A stretch of 64,000 bases of DNA from Bellilinea sp034411135 (lineage in GTDB: Bacteria; Chloroflexota; Anaerolineae; Anaerolineales; Anaerolineaceae): NCBI GenBank assembly GCA_034411135.1, contig DAOUMN010000020.1, positions 1 to 64,000 on the forward strand. Direction: 5' to 3'. The notes beneath the pieces were generated by a model. That model ran no database searches and had not been told where the DNA came from. It saw nothing but the letters and a program-made list of their open reading frames with translations. Of the stretch, positions 44,506 to 51,854 are shown piece by piece (position 1 is the first letter of the stretch; every line of letters starts with the position of its first letter). The position numbers and the translations under genes were made by a program.

Positions 44506-44531
44506 AGAACCACTCCTTGACTCCTGCCGGT

Positions 44532-44564
44532 AGAATAGCACATGCACGCCGGAAATCCTGTAAA
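44532..44564 (-). promoter_or_regulatory. Candidate promoter of the flgC operon
   Basis: Reading leftwards, an extended -10 (TGCTATTCT, ending at 44532) lies 26 bases before the flgC ATG. TTTACA (44564-44559) is 21 bases upstream, too far for an ideal -35, but the extended -10 can function alone. No sigma-28 match is present here. Confidence 0.35.
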
Positions 44565-44604
44565 GGCGGTATGAAGGACAAATAAAAACGGCGTTAAAAA
44601 CGTA

Positions 44605-44632
44605 AAATACACCGCCGGGTGGTGGTGTATTT
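44605..44632. terminator. Hairpin between fliS and flgC
   Basis: AAATACACC (44605-44613) and GGTGTATTT (44624-44632) form a 9-bp stem with a ten-base loop. Read leftwards it is followed by TACGTTTTT, so it is a plausible end of the flagellin-fliD-flaG-fliS message. Confidence 0.6.
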
Positions 44633-44699
44633 CACTGTGGGAGAAACGATATGAAATTGTTGGAGTGGCGTACCGTTATTTCGATCGCACGTCAGGGAG

Positions 44700-45074
44700 T
44701 CAGGCTGCGTGCGTAATCGTCGATGCATAAGCCTGTGGCGCAACCTGCGGCTGCGGTGGAGGCGCGAAGCGTTTTTCGGTCATCTTCCAGGCATCGCGCA
44801 GTTCGGTCAGGATGCCGCGCGCGCTGTCGTAATCTCCTTTGCGCAGGCAATCCAGGCACCACTGGTACAGGCGGAACAAGCCCACCGAAACTTCGGGATA
44901 ATCGAAGTTGAGCGCATCGCGCAGGACGCTGATCGCCTTGGTGGCTTTCTCAAAGTCCTTGACCTCGCAGGATTGGATTGCCAGATCATAAGCCATGATA
45001 ACCAGGCGGAGCGGGCTGGCGCCCATCACGTCTTGCTGTCGGTATTCCTGGGTTCGATAAGCGGTCTGCAACAT
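44700..45074 (-). CDS. fliS: Flagellin export chaperone FliS
   Basis: Binds newly made flagellin and delivers it to the export gate. N-terminal AYRTQEYRQQDVMGASPLRLVIMAYDLAIQSC and the following helices (KAISVLRDALNFDYPEVSVGLFRLYQWCLDCLRKGD) match FliS. 124 residues. The ATG at 45074 follows GGAG. It has its own sigma-28-type promoter just upstream. Confidence 0.93.
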   Translation of the reverse strand: MLQTAYRTQEYRQQDVMGASPLRLVIMAYDLAIQSCEVKDFEKATKAISVLRDALNFDYPEVSVGLFRLYQWCLDCLRKGDYDSARGILTELRDAWKMTEKRFAPPPQPQVAPQAYASTITHAA

Positions 45075-45124
45075 GATCTGGTCTCCTCGTTCGTTGGCTT
45101 GCCGATTGTGTTCGACTACCTTTA

Positions 45125-45151
45125 TTCTCGGCTGCGGCGGCGTGAACTTTA
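45125..45151 (-). promoter_or_regulatory. Sigma-28 promoter of fliS
   Basis: Reading leftwards: TAAA (45151-45148), exactly 15 bases, then GCCGAGAA (45132-45125). The family consensus is TAAA-N15-GCCGATAA, so one base differs. The start codon follows 51 bases downstream. This implies FliA/SigD-type late-gene control. Confidence 0.72.
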
Positions 45152-45180
45152 GCCCGCGCTGGTAAAAAAGGCGTAAAACT

Positions 45181-45495
45181 TCATGCCAGCAGTTCGATCA
45201 AATCGCCAGCTTTAAGGTTATTCAGTTCGTCGGGAGGTATGGTGCGCAGCACCTGGCGCGAAGCACGATCCATGACATAGACGGTCACTTCGCGGGTATC
45301 CCGATCGACATTGAAGCGCAGCACCACGTCCGCATTGCGCGGCTGGGGCGGCGAGCCGGGGACAGGCTCACCGGAACCCTGGTCGTGCTTGCGGGCTGCT
45401 GCGAGAGTTTCGCTGTAGTAAGTTGCAACCTGGCGAACCGCGGGGGTGGGTTCGGCGGTTGATTTGGAAACGGGGGCAACGCTCATCTCGTTCAT
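45181..45495 (-). CDS. flaG: FlaG family protein
   Basis: Small protein influencing flagellar filament length. The conserved C-terminal half is VVLRFNVDRDTREVTVYVMDRASRQVLRTIPPDELNNL with a terminal LIELLA. About 104 residues from the ATG at 45495, favoured by GAGGTGG upstream; a frame to 45522 lacks a site. It follows fliD and precedes fliS, as in many bacteria. Confidence 0.87.
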   Translation of the reverse strand: MNEMSVAPVSKSTAEPTPAVRQVATYYSETLAAARKHDQGSGEPVPGSPPQPRNADVVLRFNVDRDTREVTVYVMDRASRQVLRTIPPDELNNLKAGDLIELLA

Positions 45496-45559
45496 TTCGC
45501 CACCTCTTTTGCATCCTTGCAAAATCGTAAAAAGTTTCGGATCCTTCCGCCGCTGCAGA

Positions 45560-47272
45560 TCAACCGCTGCGGAAATACGAACCGTAAATGGTACCCATTT
45601 GCTGCTGCGTATAGAGCATGGTGGTCATCTGCGCTTGCAGTTCAGCAAATTGTTGGATCAAGGATTGCTCGCGCTGCGCCAGGCGCTGATTCATCGCCTG
45701 GATCGCCCGCTTTGCCGCATCAATCTGGTCATCCATGGCTTTTTGCGCGCCGCTGATGTACCCGCCGCTGCCAGTGAACTGGTTGACGCGCGCATCCAGC
45801 GAACCCAGCGCGGCATCCAGCAGCGCTTTGACCCCGGCGCGGTCGTTCTTGAGCGCGTTTTCCAGCGCCGCGCGGTCACTGACTACAGCCTTGAGGTCAC
45901 CGTCCAGTTTCAAACCAATGTCGTTCAAGCGGCTGTACGTGCTGCCACTGGCGTAGCGCATTTCGAACTGGCGCAGCATATCCATGCGCAGCCCGCGGAA
46001 CATCGTATCGCCCGCCAGTGAGCCGCGCGAATACGTGCCGTCGTCCTTTTTGACCGTGGCAGTTTTATCTGCCAGGTATTTTTGCAGCGCGTTGAACTGG
46101 TCGAGGAAGTTCTGCACGGTGCGCACATCGGCTGCCAGGTCTTCTTCCACCATAAGTTGAGCGCTCTTTCCTTCCGCGTCCAGGCTCAGGTTGAGAGTAA
46201 CGCCGTAGATCACGTCGGTCAGACCGTCATTGCGGCTTCGGCGTACGCTAACCCCATTGACCGAGAACAGCGCATCCGTGGCAGCCTGGAGCACATTCTT
46301 GAACCCACCGCTTTGCAAAATGCCTAACCCGTGCAAAACGCTGCCGCTCTCATCCGCTGCCAGAATGGAATTCCCCTCGCCGGAGCGCTGATTGGTCAGC
46401 ACCAGTTGATTGTTAACGATGGTTGCGCTGACCTTGCTGCCTTCGGCATACGCGGCAGTATTGATTTTAGACACCATGTCTGCCAGGCTGTCGCCTTCCG
46501 CGATGTTGATCAACGCGCCTTGCGGGGTGTATCCCAGCGATACGGCACCTGTGATGCGGCTTTTGGCTGCCAGTGTAGCCGGATCGAACTCGATCTTCAC
46601 TCCGCGCCCGGTATCTACCCAGCCCGGCTCGGCAGGTACTGCCTGCCAGTCGCTGGTGTAACTACCACTGGCGGTGCGAATGCTCTGCGCCTCGCCCTGG
46701 CTGTTGACCAGGCGGAATTGCCACACGCCATCTTGCTGGCGGGTTTCGACGAAATATGTATCTTTCGCCAGCGCGGCTTTGCCGTCCAGCAGCGTGCTGG
46801 TCTCGAAAGCAATGATCCCACCGCCGGTCAGTGGGGCGTTGAAGGCAGCCTCTGCCAGCCCGCCCAGGCGGATCGCGCCGCTCAAACCGAGCGGCTGGTT
46901 GCTGTATTCAACAGCATCCGAGCGCACGCGGTGGGCACGCGCCAGGCTGGTCACATTGATTTCATAACCTGCCGCAGCTGCGCTGCTGCCTGCGCTGGCG
47001 GTCAGCACACTGCTGCCGGAAACCGCCGGTATCACCCGGGTTGAGCGCCCGCCGTTCAGTGCATAGGAGGGTTTATTGCTCAGCAGGTTGTGCAGTGAGG
47101 TTTGCAATTTGCCGAGCAGATTATTCAAGTCGGTATAAATTGCCCGCTGAACCGATATTTCATCCTGCCGGGTGGTTAAACGCTTCAAAGGCTGCTTTTC
47201 AGCCTCCAGGGTTTGCAGAATGATGGTCTTGTAAATCGAGTCGAGATTACTTGAGGATACAGTCGTGCTCAT
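45560..47272 (-). CDS. fliD: Flagellar filament cap protein FliD
   Basis: Caps the filament and guides flagellin insertion. FliD N- and C-terminal domains are seen: LDSIYKTIILQTLEAEKQPLKRLTTRQDEISVQRAIYTDLNNLLGKL at the start and DDQIDAAKRAIQAMNQRLAQREQSLIQQFAELQAQMTTMLYTQQQMG at the end, with an inserted middle domain. 570 residues, within the usual range. It is read on from flagellin past a hairpin at 47304-47337. Confidence 0.93.
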   Translation of the reverse strand: MSTTVSSSNLDSIYKTIILQTLEAEKQPLKRLTTRQDEISVQRAIYTDLNNLLGKLQTSLHNLLSNKPSYALNGGRSTRVIPAVSGSSVLTASAGSSAAAAGYEINVTSLARAHRVRSDAVEYSNQPLGLSGAIRLGGLAEAAFNAPLTGGGIIAFETSTLLDGKAALAKDTYFVETRQQDGVWQFRLVNSQGEAQSIRTASGSYTSDWQAVPAEPGWVDTGRGVKIEFDPATLAAKSRITGAVSLGYTPQGALINIAEGDSLADMVSKINTAAYAEGSKVSATIVNNQLVLTNQRSGEGNSILAADESGSVLHGLGILQSGGFKNVLQAATDALFSVNGVSVRRSRNDGLTDVIYGVTLNLSLDAEGKSAQLMVEEDLAADVRTVQNFLDQFNALQKYLADKTATVKKDDGTYSRGSLAGDTMFRGLRMDMLRQFEMRYASGSTYSRLNDIGLKLDGDLKAVVSDRAALENALKNDRAGVKALLDAALGSLDARVNQFTGSGGYISGAQKAMDDQIDAAKRAIQAMNQRLAQREQSLIQQFAELQAQMTTMLYTQQQMGTIYGSYFRSG

Positions 47273-47303
47273 GGTGTTATCCCTTTGTCAGCGGGTGCGG
47301 ATG

Positions 47304-47337
47304 AGCGGGGGGCGCTCGTTTGGAGCTACCCCCCGCT
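47304..47337 (-). terminator. Hairpin after flagellin
   Basis: AGCGGGGGG (47304-47312) pairs with CCCCCCGCT (47329-47337), and an inner GCTC/GAGC pairing extends the stem. It lies about 30 bases after the flagellin stop and 30 before the fliD start. There is no T-tract, so it may protect the abundant flagellin message while letting some transcription reach fliD. Confidence 0.6.
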
Positions 47338-47368
47338 TTGCTACCATCGGCGGACGGTCGTCCGAAGA

Positions 47369-48538
47369 TTAGCGGAACAGCGAGAGCAGGAACTGCGGGG
47401 CGGTGTTGGCTTGCGCCAGCATGGCAGTCGCCGTTTGCTGCAGGATGACGTACTTGCTCGCGTTCACCTGTTCTTCCGCCATGTTGGCGTTCATGATCCG
47501 GTTGTAAGCGGCTTCGACGTTGATCTGAGCAGCCGAGACCTGGTCTTCCTTGAAGGAGAGGCGGCCAATCAATGAGCCCAGATTGGACATGTGATTGTTG
47601 ATGGTGCCCATCGCGGTTTCGACGGTGTTGAGGTAGTCGGCGAATTGCTGGGCTGTTGAGGCGTTGATAGTAGCGCCTCCCTGGCTATAGGTCACACCGT
47701 AGAAGCCAGAATCAACGGCATCGGTGTCAGCAATTGCCCAACTCAGACCATTGCCAAAGTCAATGGATGCGGAAGCGCCGCTCAGGTCAACCGTCTTGGT
47801 GTAGGTGGTGCCACCCGCGCCATTGGAAACCAGCTGCGGAGCGCCATTGTAGAGCAGTTGCACGGTCGAGTTAGCACCGTTCTTGGTCACCGAAACCTGG
47901 TAGGAGCCGGAACCCAATTCGGAGGAGACACCCGGAGCCAGCGGTCCGCCAGCCACAAAACCGAGGGCTGCCGCAGAAGCATCCACACTCGAGGCACCCG
48001 CCGCGGCAACCAGACCGAGGTCAGCCGATTTGATCGCGCTGATGCCGTCGAATTCGACTTTGTCGCCCGATTCCGCACCCGTCTGGAAGCGCATGGGGGC
48101 GCCGGTGAAGTCGAGCAGCTTGGTGGTGTTCCACTTGGTCTGGTCGACGATGTCGTCGATCTGCTTGGCAAAAGCCGAGAGTTGGGTCTTGATGATGTTG
48201 CGCTCTTCAGCGCCCATTGTGTCGCTGGCAGCCTGCGAGGCTTTGTTGCGCATTTGCAGCAGGATGTCGTTGATGCGACCCAGTCCAGATTCTGCAACCG
48301 AGAGCAGGTTCTTGGCGTCGCCAATGTTGCCCAAGGCGACTTTCAAGCCTTCCGAACGCGCCTGCAGTTTGCTGGCGATGGACAAACCAGCCGGATCGTC
48401 GGCGGCGGAGTTGATCCGCTTGCCAGTCGCCAGACGAGTCTGGTAGGTTGCCAGTTGTTTGTTGATGCCCGCGAGAGAGTTCAGGGCATTCATTGCGCCG
48501 ATGTTACCGGCAATTCGGGTGATATCGATGTCAGCCAT
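47369..48538 (-). CDS. Flagellin
   Basis: Filament subunit. The N-terminal D0/D1 (GAMNALNSLAGINKQLATYQTRLATGKRINSAADDPAGLSIASKLQARSEGL) and C-terminal helices (NHMSNLGSLIGRLSFKEDQVSAAQINVEAAYNRIMNANMAEEQVNASKYVILQQTATAMLAQAN) are highly conserved. The middle about 150 residues, rich in Ser/Gly/Ala, form the exposed variable domain. 389 residues. GGAGG, six bases before ATG 48538, sits in a hairpin loop. Only one flagellin gene is present in this window. Confidence 0.97.
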   Translation of the reverse strand: MADIDITRIAGNIGAMNALNSLAGINKQLATYQTRLATGKRINSAADDPAGLSIASKLQARSEGLKVALGNIGDAKNLLSVAESGLGRINDILLQMRNKASQAASDTMGAEERNIIKTQLSAFAKQIDDIVDQTKWNTTKLLDFTGAPMRFQTGAESGDKVEFDGISAIKSADLGLVAAAGASSVDASAAALGFVAGGPLAPGVSSELGSGSYQVSVTKNGANSTVQLLYNGAPQLVSNGAGGTTYTKTVDLSGASASIDFGNGLSWAIADTDAVDSGFYGVTYSQGGATINASTAQQFADYLNTVETAMGTINNHMSNLGSLIGRLSFKEDQVSAAQINVEAAYNRIMNANMAEEQVNASKYVILQQTATAMLAQANTAPQFLLSLFR

Positions 48539-48578
48539 TTCAAACCTCCATGTTTGAATAGTACGGGGATCCTTCCCC
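48539..48578 (-). promoter_or_regulatory. Two GGA-loop hairpins: probable CsrA-binding leader of flagellin
   Basis: On the flagellin mRNA, a hairpin with arms TTCAAAC (48558-48552) and GTTTGAA (48545-48539) has the six-base loop ATGGAG. Its GGA belongs to the Shine-Dalgarno GGAGG, and the 3' arm abuts the start codon. Twenty bases upstream of this GGA lies a second hairpin, GGGGA/TCCCC (48578-48574 and 48569-48565) with loop AGGA. CsrA dimers bind GGA in hairpin loops and often bridge two sites. This fits CsrA repression; not yet tested. Confidence 0.7.
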
Positions 48579-48590
48579 TTTTGAATAAAA

Positions 48591-48613
48591 TTGGATTACG
48601 ATTTTGGATTACG
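48591..48613 (-). repeat. 13-bp-period direct repeat in the flagellin leader
   Basis: TTGGATTACG occurs at 48591-48600 and again at 48604-48613, with starts 13 bases apart. It lies inside the predicted 200-base 5' untranslated region. It may be a protein-binding tandem site or an RNA duplication; no known operator recognised. Confidence 0.45.
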
Positions 48614-48655
48614 CCGGGTTCTTTCTACCGTTCTTGCGCTGGGTCATGAACCCGG
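48614..48655 (-). other. 8-bp inverted repeat in the flagellin leader
   Basis: CCGGGTTC (48614-48621) and GAACCCGG (48648-48655) enclose 26 bases. It could be a stem in the long leader RNA, protecting its 5' end or changing its folding. Confidence 0.45.
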
Positions 48656-48735
48656 TACCAGCGCCCACCGCCGATTGGTGTCTATCCTTTGGACCGTTCT
48701 GGTTCGTTGCAGGAACACCTCCTCTTGCAGTTTGC

Positions 48736-48741
48736 TATAAT
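48736..48741 (+). promoter_or_regulatory. -10 box before the MmpS-like gene
   Basis: TATAAT at 48736-48741, read rightwards. A TTG-containing -35 is 23 bases off (TTGCAG, 48707-48712) and thus poor. It interdigitates with the flagellin sigma-28 promoter on the other strand, so the two cannot be occupied simultaneously. Confidence 0.45.
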
Positions 48742-48743
48742 AG

Positions 48744-48770
48744 ATATCGTCCATTGATTCATATTCTTTA
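48744..48770 (-). promoter_or_regulatory. Sigma-28 promoter of flagellin
   Basis: Reading leftwards: TAAA (48770-48767), exactly 15 bases, then GACGATAT (48751-48744). The flagellar sigma consensus is TAAA-N15-GCCGATAA (GCCGATAT in some Gram-positives), so the match is 7 of 8 at -10. Transcription would begin near 48736, giving a leader of about 200 bases that carries the repeats and the two GGA hairpins. Confidence 0.75.
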
Positions 48771-48796
48771 GCCGCTGGCGTAAAAAGAGCATAAAA

Positions 48797-49195
48797 TTGA
48801 ACCTCAATTCCAAGCCTTCTACACGCACCATCATCCTGCAAATCTTGCTGGTGGTGGCGTTGTGCGTGATTTCCATCCTGGTGCTGGCAAACCTGGGCGT
48901 CTTCCGCCAGCAGTCGCAGGAAGCCGTGCTGGTTTTCCGCGTCGAAGCATCCGGCGGCTACGCCAACATTACCCTCCAGGCAGGCAAGGAGGTCATCTCA
49001 CAGACCACCACCGTCACCACCCCCTGGGAGCGGCGTATCACCGTCCCGCGAGGTGACGAAGTTTACCTGACCGCCTCCAATCCAACCCAGACCGGGCAGT
49101 TGTCCTGCACCATCTCGATCGACCGGCGGGTGTGGAAGAGCGCCAGCACCGAAGCGCCAAAAAACGGGGTGGCGTGCGCCGGGATCGTGCCATAA
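48797..49195 (+). CDS. MmpS-like membrane-anchored beta-domain protein
   Basis: 132 residues. One N-terminal span (IILQILLVVALCVISILVLA) and an exported domain patterned like the MmpS/DUF4333-type fold: VFRVEASGGYANITLQAG, TTTVTTPWERRITVPRGDEVYLTASNPTQTGQLSCTISIDRRVW, ACAGIVP. In mycobacteria MmpS proteins accompany lipid transporters. No transporter is next to it here. The start is TTG 48797; AGAG lies upstream. It is divergent from flagellin. Role unknown. Confidence 0.65.
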   Translation: MNLNSKPSTRTIILQILLVVALCVISILVLANLGVFRQQSQEAVLVFRVEASGGYANITLQAGKEVISQTTTVTTPWERRITVPRGDEVYLTASNPTQTGQLSCTISIDRRVWKSASTEAPKNGVACAGIVP

Positions 49196-49246
49196 AAATA
49201 AAACGCGGCTGAGCTGCGTTCCATCAAGAAAATCCTCAAGCGGTTT

Positions 49247-49265
49247 GGGGACTCGCCCCTCTTTT
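49247..49265 (+). terminator. Intrinsic terminator after the MmpS-like gene
   Basis: GGGG (49247-49250) and CCCC (49256-49259) with loop ACTCG, followed by TCTTTT. A 4-bp GC stem; it lies 50 bases after the stop codon and before the convergent HD-GYP gene. Confidence 0.55.
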
Positions 49266-49272
49266 AGATTGC

Positions 49273-50292
49273 TTAGAAACCTTTCAGATTGAGAAAGGCG
49301 CGCACCACTTCTGGGTCGAAATGCGAACCGGCGTTGGCGTGGATGTGCTCCAGAGTGCGCTGCTCCGACCAGGCTTCAGTGCGGTATGGGCGGCTGGAAC
49401 GCAGCGCATCGTACACATCGATCACCGCAAACAGGCGCGCTTCGAGCGGAATTTCAGCCCCCTTCAAACCACGCGGGTAACCGCTGCCATCCCATTTTTC
49501 ATGGTGACAGTAGGGAATCGGGATTGCCGGGCGCAGGTAATCGATTTGCCGCAGCAGTTCTTCGGCGTAAACCGGGTGGCGGCGCATAATTGCCCATTCC
49601 TCGGCAGTCAGCGGACCGGGTTTAAGCAAAATGGCATCAGTGATCGCCATTTTACCGATATCGTGCAGCAGCGCTCCATGTCGCAGGTTAAGCACCTCGT
49701 CCAGGCTGTAGCCGATCTCCGTTGCCAGTTCGACCGTTGCTTCTGCCACCCGCTGGGTATGACCATGGGTTTCGTAGTCACGCAGTTCCAGCGCCCTGCC
49801 CCAGCCTTCCAGGGTATCGGTGAACGATTGTTCCAGCATCAGGTTGACCGCGATCAGCTCATTTTGCACTTGCCGCCACTGGCTGACATCCCGTACCAAT
49901 GCCTGGGCATAGGGCTTGCCATTGTGCGGGTAAGGCGCAAAGGTCAGGTATACCGATAGTTTCCCGCCGCTGCAGGGGTTCATTTCGATTTCAAGCGGTC
50001 TGATTCGGCTGCGGCTGTAAAACATCAATTCAAGGAAGGACTGGTAATCGTCACGGCCAGGTTCAAAAACAAAATCCACCAGCCGTTTACCGTTCAGGCT
50101 GCCGCTGGGATAGCCCAGCAGCATTTCCATAGCGGGGTTACTGTCCACCACCACGCCATCCCCATCCAGCAGACAATAGCCATCCAGGAGGAAGTCTGTC
50201 AGGCGCGAGCGAAGGTCCCGCGGAGCGGATTTCATCCGCCAGCGGTTGAGTTCTGCCTGCCGGAAATGGGGAAAGCCGGTGCGGGTTTGCAT
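49273..50292 (-). CDS. PAS and HD-GYP domain protein
   Basis: Predicted c-di-GMP phosphodiesterase. Residues about 30-145 form a PAS domain (DGYCLLDGDGVVVDSNPAMEMLLGYPSGSLNGKRL). Residues about 165-339 are an HD-GYP domain, with HGHTQRV, LLHDIGKMAI, RRHPVYAEELLR and CHHEKWDGSGYPRGLKG, and metal and GYP residues intact. The ATG overlaps the cheW stop (TAATG), so it is the last gene of the chemotaxis operon. It may couple tactic signals to c-di-GMP levels. Confidence 0.92.
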   Translation of the reverse strand: MQTRTGFPHFRQAELNRWRMKSAPRDLRSRLTDFLLDGYCLLDGDGVVVDSNPAMEMLLGYPSGSLNGKRLVDFVFEPGRDDYQSFLELMFYSRSRIRPLEIEMNPCSGGKLSVYLTFAPYPHNGKPYAQALVRDVSQWRQVQNELIAVNLMLEQSFTDTLEGWGRALELRDYETHGHTQRVAEATVELATEIGYSLDEVLNLRHGALLHDIGKMAITDAILLKPGPLTAEEWAIMRRHPVYAEELLRQIDYLRPAIPIPYCHHEKWDGSGYPRGLKGAEIPLEARLFAVIDVYDALRSSRPYRTEAWSEQRTLEHIHANAGSHFDPEVVRAFLNLKGF

Positions 50293-50741
50293 TACGCCAT
50301 CACAGCCAGGGCATCCCGTTCTTCAGTCGAAAGCACTTTGCCCAGGTCAAGCAGGATGACCAGTTGATCGTCCAGTTTGGCAATGTTCTTGATGAAGGCT
50401 GAGTTAATCGTTACCGACATTTGCGGCGGCGGCTCGATCTTGTCTTCCGACACGCGAATCACCTGGGTGACCGCGTCAACGACGATGCCAACCTTGTTCC
50501 CGTCCATGTTGGCGATTACGATGCGCGTATCACGGGTGGGTTCCTGGGCAGGCAACCCAAAGCGGGTGCGCAGATCCACCACCGGGACGATCGAGCCGCG
50601 CAGGTTGGTGATACCTTCAATAAATTCCGGCGCATGAGGCAGGCGGGTGATTTCCTGTAATTTGATGATCCCCTCGACCGAGGCAATATCAACGCCGTAA
50701 TTCTCGTTTTCCAGTTCAAAAATGACCAGTTGTAACTCCAT
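50292..50741 (-). CDS. cheW: Chemotaxis adaptor CheW
   Basis: Links receptors to CheA. Typical SH3-like pattern: QLVIFELENENYGVDIASVEGIIKLQEITRLPHAPEFIEGITNLRGSIVPVVDLRTRFGLP then RIVIANMDGNKVGIVVDAVTQVIRVSEDKIEPPP. 149 residues, normal. It lies 35 bases after the second cheX and overlaps the HD-GYP gene. Confidence 0.95.
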   Translation of the reverse strand: MELQLVIFELENENYGVDIASVEGIIKLQEITRLPHAPEFIEGITNLRGSIVPVVDLRTRFGLPAQEPTRDTRIVIANMDGNKVGIVVDAVTQVIRVSEDKIEPPPQMSVTINSAFIKNIAKLDDQLVILLDLGKVLSTEERDALAVMA

Positions 50742-50776
50742 GACTGTATTCTCCTTGTTTTCGGATTAAATTGGTT

Positions 50777-51292
50777 TCAAGATACAGATTGCGCGCTTGG
50801 GACGGCAATTTGAGGGGTTTTCAAGCCGCGTTTGCCTTCGCGCAGCGCAAGGTGAATGGTTACGCTACCAACTTCGGTGTGCAGCGGCACAACCAGGCGC
50901 GGGTAATCCAGGGTCGAAATGGATGCGCCATTGCCGAGAATCAATGAGGGAGTCGAAATGTTGGACTCGAAACCCGCCTCGGACAGCTTCATGCTGGCGC
51001 GCCCGGTAATCACGTTGCCGATCTCGGCGATGCCGCTCTGCGCCAGCCCATCCAATTCGCTGAGCGTTTCGCCCAGCATCAGCGAGGCACACCGAACCGC
51101 CGCGTTCTTGTTCAAGGAATAGAACACCGTACCTTCCACCGCGCCAACCAGCGAAAGGATCACGGTGACATCGTCGGTGATGTACATGCCCTGTTCCAGG
51201 CTGAGTTCGCCGCGCTGAATGTCCACACCGGTTTCGGCATGCAGCACTTCGTAGGCGGCTTCCACAAAGGGATTGAGGAATTTGACATTCAT
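50777..51292 (-). CDS. cheX: CheX-like CheY-P phosphatase, copy 2
   Basis: 171 residues. The CheC/CheX/FliY phosphatase motif is intact (SGIAEIGNVITGRASMKL, with Glu and Asn three apart). The opening NVKFLNPFVEAAYEVLHAETGVDI is typical of CheX. It is about 45% identical by eye to the next gene, with which it is tandem. Predicted to remove phosphate from CheY or from another receiver; which one is unknown. Confidence 0.88.
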   Translation of the reverse strand: MNVKFLNPFVEAAYEVLHAETGVDIQRGELSLEQGMYITDDVTVILSLVGAVEGTVFYSLNKNAAVRCASLMLGETLSELDGLAQSGIAEIGNVITGRASMKLSEAGFESNISTPSLILGNGASISTLDYPRLVVPLHTEVGSVTIHLALREGKRGLKTPQIAVPSAQSVS

Positions 51293-51305
51293 AGTGTTTG
51301 CTCCT

Positions 51306-51821
51306 CTACCTGCCCTGGGCTGCCGGGGTCAGGGCAACAAATTCTTCACTCTTGCCGTTCAGGTTCTCGCGCAGCGCCAGGTGAACCGTCAACGGACCCA
51401 AGTTGGTTTCCAACGGGACGACAATGCGCGGGAAATCGAGGGTTGAAATCTGCACCCCCTTGCCGGTGATCAGCGTCGGCGGTGAGATATTCGAGGCATA
51501 GCCTGCCTGCGAGAACTTGATTGTTGCCCGCCCAGAAATCACGTTGCCCAGTTCGGCAATTCCGCTCTGCGCCAGCGAATCCAGCTCGTTGAATTCCTGC
51601 CCCAGGATCTGGGTCACGAAACGGATGCCGGTTTGGCTGTTCATCCCGTACATGACCACCCCGTAAACCTGCCCAACCAGGTGAATGAGCACGGTTACAT
51701 CGTCGGTGGTCATCGCCGAGCGATGCAGCGACAATTGCCGCCGTTCAACGCTCACCCCGATCTCGGCTTTCAAGACCTCAACGGCTGCTTCTACAAATGG
51801 GTTTAAAAACTTTACATCCAT
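51306..51821 (-). CDS. cheX: CheX-like CheY-P phosphatase, copy 1
   Basis: 171 residues, same length as the neighbouring copy. The motif SGIAELGNVISGRATIKFSQAG is intact and the N-terminus DVKFLNPFVEAAVEVLKAEIGVSV is family-typical. A tandem duplication with divergence. Two CheX proteins plus a CheC in one operon is more phosphatase capacity than most chemotaxis systems carry. Confidence 0.88.
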   Translation of the reverse strand: MDVKFLNPFVEAAVEVLKAEIGVSVERRQLSLHRSAMTTDDVTVLIHLVGQVYGVVMYGMNSQTGIRFVTQILGQEFNELDSLAQSGIAELGNVISGRATIKFSQAGYASNISPPTLITGKGVQISTLDFPRIVVPLETNLGPLTVHLALRENLNGKSEEFVALTPAAQGR

Positions 51822-51854
51822 ACCATGCGTCCTCCTCAGAATAACCCGGCTGGA

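Noticed and set aside
44651..44716. 21-codon plus-strand peptide frame near fliS
   Set aside because: Short, no clear ribosome binding site, antisense to the end of fliS and near a terminator hairpin.
48644..48754. 36-codon minus-strand frame starting at 48754 upstream of flagellin
   Set aside because: Its start overlaps the sigma-28 promoter -10 region, with no ribosome binding site; it would lie before or across the transcription start.
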